A program made the translations under genes and the position numbers. From positions 620,001 to 684,000 of the forward strand of contig CAVUSI010000003.1 of assembly GCA_963744115.1 (NCBI GenBank): a DNA stretch of 64,000 bases, given 5' to 3'. The notes below the pieces were generated by a model. That model made no database searches. It saw only the letters and a program-made list of their open reading frames with translations, and had not been told where the DNA came from. This stretch comes from Chersky-267 sp963744115. GTDB taxonomy: Bacteria; Chloroflexota; Limnocylindria; Limnocylindrales; CSP1-4. Shown one piece after another: positions 58,375 through 64,000 of this stretch (its first letter is position 1; each line of letters begins with the position of its first letter).

Positions 58375-58755
58375 ATGCTAGCCGACTCGTTGGCCGTGAC
58401 GACCGTGGCGGTGACCGATGTGGACCGGGCCAAGCGGTTCTTCGAGGAGCAGGTCGGCCTGACGCTCTTCGACGAGACCCCGGCCGGCTGCCGGTTCGGG
58501 GCCGGCCGAGGCTCGCGCCTGTCGGTCCGGCGTGGGCAGCCGAATGTCGGTCAGACGGTGGCGCACTTCGAGGTCGATGACATCGAGGCCGTCATCCGGG
58601 ATCTGACCTCCCGCGGCGTCGTGTTCGAGGAGTACGAGACGCCGAAGACCGTCGACTTCATCGCCCAGATCGGACCGGCTCGCGGCGCCTGGTTCAAGGA
58701 CCCCGACGGCAACGTGTTCGGCGTCCGCGAAGGTCCGGTGCCGGAAGGCTGGTAG
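58375..58755 (+). CDS. VOC-family protein
   Basis: A 126-residue member of the same fold as the preceding gene but not closely related to it: VTTVAVTDVDRAKRFFEEQV, then TVAHFEVDDIEAVIRDL and WFKDPDGNVFGV. The C-terminal Asp-Pro-Asp-Gly-Asn motif is diagnostic. ATG at 58375 is preferred because GAGG lies 8 nt upstream; ATG 58351 would place that site inside the gene. It is followed 19 nt later by a DinB-type gene. Function unknown. Confidence 0.9.
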   Translation: MLADSLAVTTVAVTDVDRAKRFFEEQVGLTLFDETPAGCRFGAGRGSRLSVRRGQPNVGQTVAHFEVDDIEAVIRDLTSRGVVFEEYETPKTVDFIAQIGPARGAWFKDPDGNVFGVREGPVPEGW

Positions 58756-58774
58756 CAGGCACCGAGGGCAGGCG

Positions 58775-59299
58775 ATGTCCGCCTCGCTGCTTGCCGACGC
58801 GTTCGCCCACCACGTCTGGGCCACGATCCGTGTGCTCGATGCGTGCGCGGCGCTCGACGACGGACAGCTGGCGACCACCGTGCCCGGGACGTATGGCTCG
58901 ATCATCGAGACCCTGCGCCACATCGTCGACGGGGACGTCTTCTACCTCGATGTCCTGCGTGGCGGCGAGCCGGAGCCATTCGACAAGGCGACGAGCGACA
59001 TCGTGACGCTTCGCACCGTCATGGAGGCGCACGGTGCAGCCTGGCAGCGCCAGGTGGCTGGTGATCCGGATCCCACGGCCGTCGTCGTGGAGTACGAGGA
59101 CAGCGGCTATGAGACGCACGCGCCGCTCGGGATCCGGCTCGCCCAGGCGCTCTACCACGGGGCCGATCATCGCAGCCAGGTCTGCACGGCGCTCACGAGC
59201 CTCGGGGTCGAGCCACCGGCGATCGAGGTGTGGGACTACGCATCGGTGGACGGTCGGATGTTCAGTCGACGGACCGATGCGGCCGAGCCGGGCTCTTGA
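58775..59299 (+). CDS. DinB-family protein
   Basis: A 174-residue four-helix-bundle protein. The metal site is formed by His in HVWATIRVLDAC-type helix 1, His in ETLRHIVDGDVFY, and the His-x-x-x-Asp-His pair in YHGADHRSQV, the DinB/YfiT triad. Such proteins bind Zn or Ni and include thiol-S-transferases and maleylpyruvate isomerases; many are uncharacterised. It is a short distance after the VOC gene and probably co-transcribed. It is convergent with a SnoaL-like gene, with only 6 bp between stops. Confidence 0.88.
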   Translation: MSASLLADAFAHHVWATIRVLDACAALDDGQLATTVPGTYGSIIETLRHIVDGDVFYLDVLRGGEPEPFDKATSDIVTLRTVMEAHGAAWQRQVAGDPDPTAVVVEYEDSGYETHAPLGIRLAQALYHGADHRSQVCTALTSLGVEPPAIEVWDYASVDGRMFSRRTDAAEPGS

Positions 59300-59305
59300 G
59301 TCGTC

Positions 59306-59725
59306 CTAGGCTGTCGGGCCGGCGGGCACGAAGCCGAGCTGCTGCATCATCGCCATCAGGTCGACGACTCCCCAGTGCTCGCCCACCCGACCGTCGTCGT
59401 CGAAACGGAAGATGTCGATGAGCTGCACGTCGACGCTCTTGTCCGTGGCCGGCATGGCCATGAACGCGCCGCGCTGGGTTCCCGTGTAGCGGACCCTCGC
59501 TACGACCTTGGTCCCATCCGCGACCACGTCCTCCACGCTCATGCGCAGGTCGGGGAACGCGGCAAGCTGCATCCGGAAGAACGACTTGACGCCGTCCTTC
59601 GTCGGGGCGAGCCCGGGCGTCTCTTCGTGCTCGACGAAGTCATCGGCGAGGATGTCGCCGAATGCATCCACCTCTCCGGCGTTGATCAGCTCGTAGAGGC
59701 GTCGCGCCGTGGCTGCGTGATCCAT
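59306..59725 (-). CDS. SnoaL-like ester cyclase family protein
   Basis: A 139-residue NTF2-fold protein of the SnoaL/ester-cyclase group: ATARRLYELINAGEVDAFGDI, DDFVEHEETPGLAPT, RMQLAAFPDLRMSVEDVVAD, and GRVGEHWGVVDLMAMMQQLG. These proteins are often called polyketide cyclase-like; a His/Asp pair in the cavity is present but the activity is not assigned. ATG at 59725 is preceded by CGGAG. It is distinct from the shorter NTF2-like protein at 22233. Confidence 0.9.
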   Translation of the reverse strand: MDHAATARRLYELINAGEVDAFGDILADDFVEHEETPGLAPTKDGVKSFFRMQLAAFPDLRMSVEDVVADGTKVVARVRYTGTQRGAFMAMPATDKSVDVQLIDIFRFDDDGRVGEHWGVVDLMAMMQQLGFVPAGPTA

Positions 59726-59887
59726 GGTCGTGCTCCGCTGACGGGGGTGGGGTCGGGCAAGTCTACGCTGGGGGCGTGGCCGACTGCGCCGAGCGCTCGC
59801 TGGCGTCATACGACCCCGCCGCGGCCGACCTGCTCACCTGCCGGATGCTGGACTTCCTCGCCGCGGTCTGACCGGCCTGCGCCCCGG

Positions 59888-60083
59888 TCACCGATCCGGT
59901 GACGCAGGACCGGGAACCATTCCTTCGATCACGACCATCCGCCATTCCCCGGCGCCTTCGCGGATGGTGCGGATCTCGCGATAGTCGGGCGAGTCGTACC
60001 ACGCCTTCGCTGCGGCGACGGACTTATCGGGCGGCCTGCTCCATGTCGGTCCGGTGGACATCGACCACGACATAGGCAGCCAT
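59888..60083 (-). pseudogene. Remnant of a DUF1330 gene
   Basis: The start reads MAAYVVVDVHRTD, as in intact DUF1330 proteins, then hits a stop after about 19 codons. In another frame the C-terminal half follows at once (KAWYDSPDYREIRTIREGAG, then EWRMVVIEGM), ending at a TGA (59888-59890). About 45 middle residues of the normal roughly 95 are missing, so an internal deletion plus frame change has destroyed the gene. The flanks (59726-59887 and 60084-60204) hold no credible gene. Confidence 0.75.
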
Positions 60084-60267
60084 CTGGCGATGCTACACCT
60101 CGGTCCATAGGCTCCCGATCGGTCACGATGCAGGCTCTCGATCGCCACGATGCGATCCGCGGTCGGCGCGTATCGTCGCTTCAGGCGATCCACGGAGACA
60201 GGACCTGACAACCTCGACAGCCGACGCATCCGACCTGCGTTCCTCATCGTTCGCGGTCCCCTGGCCT

Positions 60268-61710
60268 GTGCTCGCGATCGCGGGCCTCATGGTCGTCGGA
60301 TTGATGGCCGTGTCGGGCGCTTACGGCTTCCACGGCGACGAGATGTACTACGTCGTGGCGGGCCAGCATCCCGCGTTCGGCTACGTCGACCAGCCGCCGC
60401 TGACCCCGCTCCTGTCGGCCGCATCGGTGGCGCTGCTCGGCGTGTCGCCGACGGCCGTGCGACTGCTGCCCGCCCTCGAGATGGGGCTCGTCGTGGTCCT
60501 CATCGCGCTCATCGCGCGGGACTTGGGTGGATCGCGACGGGCACAGGTCCTCGCGGCGACCACGGCCGCACTGTCCGGCTATCTGGCCGCCGGGCATCTC
60601 GACACGACAAGCGAGCCCGACCTGCTCGCCTGGACGGTGATCCTGTGGCTGATCGTCAAGCTCCTCGCGGGCGGCGACCGGCGCCTCTGGCTCGTCGTCG
60701 GGGTCGTGGCCGGGATCGGCCTCGAGAACAAGGCCACGATCCTGTTCCTCGGCGCGGGGCTGGCGGCGGGGCTCGTCCTCGACCGGCGCTGGGACGTCGT
60801 GCGCTCGCCCTGGGCCTGGGCGGCGGTCGCGATCGCGCTCCTGATCTGGGCGCCGAACCTCGCCTGGCAGGCAGCGAACGGCTGGCCGCAGATCACGATG
60901 GCCTCGCAGATCGGCGGGTACGCCGCGGACAATCGCGCCCAGATCGTACCGTTCCTCTGGCTGTTCACGGGACCGCTTCTCTTCGTCGTGAGCATCGCAG
61001 GCTGGGCCTGGATGCTGTTCGCGAGGGCGGCCGCGCCGTGGCGGGCGATCGCGATCGCCGCGGTCGTCATCTTGGTCCTGGTCGTGGTCAGCGGCGGCAA
61101 GGCCTACTACGGCATCGGCATCGTCGCTCCGTTCATGGCCGCCGGCGGGATCCTCGTCGACCGCTGGCTGGGCCGCGGCCATCATCGCCTTCGGGCCGGG
61201 ACCTTCATCGCCGCGGCGGCGCTCTCCGGCGCCCTCCTCGTGCTGTTGACCGTGCCCATCCTGCCACCCGCGACGTTCGCCACGAGCTCCCTCCCGGCGG
61301 CGGACCCGATCCTGGCCGAGCAGATCGGCTGGCCGCAGTTCGTCGCGACCGTGGAGGGGGTCGTGGCTGCCCTGCCCCCGGACGAGCGCGCCCATGCCGT
61401 GATCCTGACCAACGACTACAGCGAGGGGAGTCCGCTCGAGCTGCTCGGCACCGGGTTACCCCCGGTCTACTCGGGCCATAACGCGTTCTGGGACTGGGGA
61501 CCCCCGCCGGCCGACCGCACGGTCGTGGTGCACGTCGGGGACTGGAGGCCGGAGGACTGGAGTCAGTTCTTCGTCGGCTGTCACGATGTCGCCCACATCG
61601 ACAACGGACTCGGCCTCGAGAACGGCGAGCAGGGCAAGGCCGTCTCGGTGTGCACCGGGTTGCGTGCGCCCTGGACGACGATCTGGCCGGGCCTCCGCAC
61701 GATCTCCTGA
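60268..61710 (+). CDS. Membrane glycosyltransferase of the GT39/GT83 type (GT-C fold)
   Basis: A multi-pass protein of about 480 residues (around 9-11 helices) of the ArnT/PMT-like group, which moves a sugar from a lipid-phosphate donor to an outside acceptor. After helix 1 comes GFHGDEMYYVVAGQHPAFGY, in which the Asp-Glu pair is the likely catalytic site, then YVDQPPLTPLL, and GHLDTTSEPDLLAWT. The C-terminal 140 residues are a periplasmic-type domain. GTG at 60268 is a conservative start; CTG at 60205, with GGAG 7 nt upstream, would add 21 residues. Donor and acceptor are unknown. Confidence 0.87.
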   Translation: MLAIAGLMVVGLMAVSGAYGFHGDEMYYVVAGQHPAFGYVDQPPLTPLLSAASVALLGVSPTAVRLLPALEMGLVVVLIALIARDLGGSRRAQVLAATTAALSGYLAAGHLDTTSEPDLLAWTVILWLIVKLLAGGDRRLWLVVGVVAGIGLENKATILFLGAGLAAGLVLDRRWDVVRSPWAWAAVAIALLIWAPNLAWQAANGWPQITMASQIGGYAADNRAQIVPFLWLFTGPLLFVVSIAGWAWMLFARAAAPWRAIAIAAVVILVLVVVSGGKAYYGIGIVAPFMAAGGILVDRWLGRGHHRLRAGTFIAAAALSGALLVLLTVPILPPATFATSSLPAADPILAEQIGWPQFVATVEGVVAALPPDERAHAVILTNDYSEGSPLELLGTGLPPVYSGHNAFWDWGPPPADRTVVVHVGDWRPEDWSQFFVGCHDVAHIDNGLGLENGEQGKAVSVCTGLRAPWTTIWPGLRTIS

Positions 61711-61776
61711 CTCATGCTCGACGCCGAGCGTGATCGCCTACCAGGCGGCCTTGCCCGGGGTCCAGGGGCGGCGTCG

Positions 61777-62466
61777 CTAGGGCCGGTGCCGGCGAAGGTG
61801 GACCAGTGGGAGGGCGATCCCGAGGATCGTCGTGAGCAGGTACAGACCGACGGCAGCCAGGGGCAAGACGGTGGCCACGGCGATCGCGACGACATTCAAC
61901 GCGATGACGAGCCACCGCCGACGGACCTTCGCCTCCAGGGTCTCGTCGGCGACCCCATCGACAACGAGCGATCGTTCGCTGGCGATGTAGAACATCAGCA
62001 GGCTCAGGCAGAGCGACGCCAGAAGCACGTTGACGCCATAGATCACGACCGCGGCTTCGACGTCCGGACTTGATATCCGAGTGACCATCAGGTTCGTCGA
62101 GAACGGCAGGACGCCCACGAAGAGCAGCATGAGCAGGTCGATCGCGTAGGCCAGGGTGTCGGCATGCCGCATCAGCTTCGTCATGCCGGCATGGTTGACC
62201 CAGATCCCCCCGATGAACACGAAGCTGATCAGGTAGCCGAGGAACTCCTGCCATTGGTCGGCCAGGGCCGGGAGCAAGCGAACGTCGGCGGGCGGGACCG
62301 TCAGCTCGAGGACGAGCAGGGTGATGGCGATGGCGAACACGCCGTCGGTGAACGCGTTGAAGCGGTCGAGCGGCAGGACATCGGCGGCGCGGTGGGTGCG
62401 ACCATGGTCCGGGCGTCCAGCGGACCGATCGGTCGAGGCCTCGTCGGGCTGTCGAACGGGCTCCAT
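61777..62466 (-). CDS. TMEM175-family (DUF1211) potassium channel-like membrane protein
   Basis: A 229-residue protein with six predicted helices. The signature of helix 1, RFNAFTDGVFAIAITLLVLE, is the TMEM175 'F-(S/T)-D' motif, which lines the pore in this K+ channel family. A 30-residue polar N-terminus precedes it. The start at 62466 is favoured because TACCAT (complement of 62474-62479) ends 7 nt upstream; ATG 62475 overlaps that box. It is convergent with the glycosyltransferase and divergent from the methyltransferase. Bacterial members probably assemble as tetramers with one repeat per chain. Confidence 0.9.
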   Translation of the reverse strand: MEPVRQPDEASTDRSAGRPDHGRTHRAADVLPLDRFNAFTDGVFAIAITLLVLELTVPPADVRLLPALADQWQEFLGYLISFVFIGGIWVNHAGMTKLMRHADTLAYAIDLLMLLFVGVLPFSTNLMVTRISSPDVEAAVVIYGVNVLLASLCLSLLMFYIASERSLVVDGVADETLEAKVRRRWLVIALNVVAIAVATVLPLAAVGLYLLTTILGIALPLVHLRRHRP

Positions 62467-62473
62467 GCACGGC

Positions 62474-62522
62474 ATGGTATCCGCCGGCGACGCGACCGAT
62501 GCGAGGCCCATGATCGTAAGAT
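62474..62522. promoter_or_regulatory. Divergent leaderless promoters of the TMEM175 and methyltransferase genes
   Basis: TACCAT on the minus strand (complement of 62474-62479) ends 7 nt before ATG 62466; TAAGAT on the plus strand (62517-62522) ends 7 nt before ATG 62530. Neither gene has a clear ribosome-binding site. Confidence 0.5.
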
Positions 62523-62529
62523 CCGGTCG

Positions 62530-63288
62530 ATGAGCTTCGACGTGGAGGCGGATGCCTACGACCGCTACATGGGCAGGTACTCGGTTCTCCTTGCCCCGCA
62601 ACTTGCGGACTTCGCCGGGGTCGGATCCGGCCAACGCGTGCTCGACGTCGGCTGCGGCCCGGGGGCCCTCACGGCAGAGCTGGTCGCGCGAGTCGGGGCG
62701 TCCGCCGTCGCAGCCGTCGACCCCTCGGCATCGTTCGTCGCGGCCGCCCGCGAGCGCAATCCCGGCGTGGAGGTCCTCCAGGCGTCCGCCGAGGGACTGC
62801 CGTTCCCGGACCTGACGTTCGACGCCGCCCTCGCGCAGCTCGTCGTCCATTTCATGCCGGATCCGGACAGAGGACTGCGCGAGATGGCACGTGTCTCGCG
62901 GCGCAGTGGTGTTGTCGCGGCCTGCGTTTGGGACCATGCCGGCGATCAGGGCCCGCTGAGCCTGTTCTGGCGCGAGGCGCGTGCGCTCGACCCGGCGGTC
63001 GACGACGAATCCCAGCTTCCGGGTGTCCGCGAGGGCCACCTGGCGGAATTGTTCAAGGCGGCCGGGCTGCACGAGATCGAGGCGACCGTCCTGTGGGCCA
63101 GCGTCGAGCACGCGTCGTTCGACGCCTGGTGGGAGCCGTTCACGAGGAGTGTCGGACCCGCGGGCTCCTACCTGGCCGGCCTCAGCGCCGACCGGCAGGT
63201 GGAGCTGCGCGAAGGGTGCCGAGCCACGATCCCGACGACCCCGTTCGTGGTCAGCGCTCGGGCCTGGGCGGTTCGCGGGCTGGCCTGA
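62530..63288 (+). CDS. Class I SAM-dependent methyltransferase
   Basis: A 252-residue cytosolic methyltransferase. Motif I is VLDVGCGPGALTAEL, motif II has AVDPSASFVAAAR, and motif III/IV reads LPFPDLTFDAALAQLVVHFM. The N-terminus SFDVEADAYDRYMGRYSVLL is common in UbiE/phosphoethanolamine-type small-molecule methyltransferases. The C-terminal region (WWEPFTRSVGPAGSYLAGL) matches the group often annotated as methyltransferase type 11. The substrate is not evident. The leaderless start at 62530 agrees with the TAAGAT box 7 nt upstream. Confidence 0.92.
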   Translation: MSFDVEADAYDRYMGRYSVLLAPQLADFAGVGSGQRVLDVGCGPGALTAELVARVGASAVAAVDPSASFVAAARERNPGVEVLQASAEGLPFPDLTFDAALAQLVVHFMPDPDRGLREMARVSRRSGVVAACVWDHAGDQGPLSLFWREARALDPAVDDESQLPGVREGHLAELFKAAGLHEIEATVLWASVEHASFDAWWEPFTRSVGPAGSYLAGLSADRQVELREGCRATIPTTPFVVSARAWAVRGLA

Positions 63289-63347
63289 GTCTTCGTCGAT
63301 CGCGGCCGCCATCTCAGGGAAAGGGCGGTCGGTGCCGCCGATGGTGA

Positions 63348-63376
63348 TTGCGTAATGGCCCAGCGCGGCCTAGCAT
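63348..63376 (+). promoter_or_regulatory. Promoter TTGCGT-N17-TAGCAT for the DUF1269 gene
   Basis: TTGCGT (63348-63353) and TAGCAT (63371-63376) are 17 nt apart and read towards the gene at 63443. This gene would have a leader of about 60 nt with GAGAGGAG, in contrast to the leaderless genes nearby. Confidence 0.5.
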
Positions 63377-63442
63377 CGTCGGACGCCTGCCGGCACGCCT
63401 CGCCAGGCTCGCACACGTCCCCGTTGAGAGGAGTCCAGATCG

Positions 63443-64000
63443 ATGACCCAAGAGTACGGTCAGACCCTTGCCGCGTTCGTGGTGGACAACGGCAAGCAGT
63501 CGCGGCGACTGCTGAAGCGGTTCCAGGAGATCGACGCGGTCGACCCGAACGTCAAGATCGTCGATGCGGCGATCGCCGACCGGACCAGGTTCCGGGTCAA
63601 GGTCCACCAGACCACGGATCTCGGCGGCGCGAAGGGTGCCGCCCGTGGTGCCGGGCTCGGGGTCATCGTCGGAGCCATCGTCCTGGGGCCCGCGGGGGCG
63701 GTCATCGGCGGCGCGGCCGGCGGGGTCCTGAATGGAGTGCGAAACCGCCTGCACGACATCGGGATCGAAGACAAGTTCATGCGCCAGATCACCAAGGAGG
63801 TCGAGAAGGGGAAGAGCGTCCTGTTCATCCTGTATGAAGGGAACTGGTCCGCATCGATCGGGATGATCGAACAGGCCATCACCGCCGAGAAGGCCCTCTT
63901 GATCTCGAGCACGCTGCCCCCCAAGACCGAAGCCGCCCTCAAGGCGCTCGTCGATCCGGCCGTCGAGCAGCTCGGCGGCGCCGAGGTCGTCTCGGACTAC
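63443..64000 (+). CDS. DUF1269 family protein, 3' end outside window
   Basis: 186 codons are in the window and no stop is reached. The start EYGQTLAAFVVDNGKQSRRL and RFRVKVHQTTDLGG are followed by a hydrophobic Gly-rich hairpin (GLGVIVGAIVLGPAGAVIGG, then AAGGVLNGV), which could insert in a membrane, then KGKSVLFILYEGN and a helical end. This is the DUF1269 pattern. These proteins share a fold idea with the DUF6325 proteins upstream, where the Gly-rich part seems to be a separate small protein. GAGAGGAG precedes ATG 63443. Confidence 0.85.
   Translation, partial: MTQEYGQTLAAFVVDNGKQSRRLLKRFQEIDAVDPNVKIVDAAIADRTRFRVKVHQTTDLGGAKGAARGAGLGVIVGAIVLGPAGAVIGGAAGGVLNGVRNRLHDIGIEDKFMRQITKEVEKGKSVLFILYEGNWSASIGMIEQAITAEKALLISSTLPPKTEAALKALVDPAVEQLGGAEVVSDY

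Noticed and set aside
59776..59871. 31-codon plus-strand frame starting GTG
   Set aside because: No ribosome-binding site and no recognisable family; it probably belongs to the decayed patch next to the DUF1330 remnant.

Overview
The window is about 70% G+C, densely coded on both strands, and shows no tRNA, rRNA, insertion sequence, phage gene or CRISPR array. The gene content points to a soil or freshwater Chloroflexota bacterium, perhaps the Limnocylindria lineage, with a high-GC actinobacterium as the main alternative. Supporting signs are two LLM-class (F420-type) oxidoreductases, two split-barrel flavoproteins, Ni-superoxide dismutase, two DUF6325 proteins, a LysM protein with a Cys/His-rich N-terminus, and many promoters whose TANNNT -10 box ends 6-8 nt before the start codon. 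The last feature implies widespread leaderless mRNAs. This taxonomic placement is inference.

Region 1-10 kb holds a LOG-family hydrolase, a MarR-MFS efflux operon with a Rieske protein behind it, two LLM oxidoreductases around a SIS-domain sugar isomerase, a split-barrel flavoprotein, a lipoprotein, and the sodN-sodX operon for Ni-SOD and its maturation protease. Region 10-26 kb holds two large cytosolic arylsulfatases with C-terminal beta-sandwich domains, two DUF6325 proteins, a small three-repeat protein, lipoproteins, DUF1622 and DUF2252 proteins, the LysM protein, two translationally coupled TPM-domain proteins and a frameshifted diaminopimelate-decarboxylase-like gene. Region 26-34 kb holds a holin-like membrane protein, a proline racemase-family enzyme coupled to a GNAT acetyltransferase, a second split-barrel protein coupled to a DUF885 peptidase-like protein, and an operon of one large Fe-S/FAD oxidoreductase with two paralogous membrane proteins of unknown role.

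Region 34-49 kb is a storage-glucan cluster. A GntR regulator, a 1067-residue GH13 enzyme and a NarL-type two-component system form one tightly coupled operon. Beyond a small membrane protein lie a GH57 glucanotransferase/amylase, a GH13 amylase, alpha-glucan phosphorylase and glycogen synthase. Region 49-64 kb holds an alpha/beta hydrolase, a double ACT protein, a nucleotidyltransferase-like protein, an ApbE/ferric-reductase-like membrane redox operon, an OmpR-type two-component system, a ferredoxin and its FNR-type reductase, a secreted LamG-like protein, small VOC/DinB/SnoaL/DUF4242 proteins, a decayed DUF1330 gene, a membrane glycosyltransferase, a TMEM175-type channel, a methyltransferase and a DUF1269 protein cut by the window edge.

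The items most worth following up are the Fe-S/FAD plus twin-membrane-protein operon, the GntR-GH13-kinase-regulator operon with its paired operators, the ApbE operon without a visible flavinylated partner, the Cys/His domain of the LysM protein, and a 12-bp palindrome that appears to carry both -10 boxes of two divergent leaderless genes.
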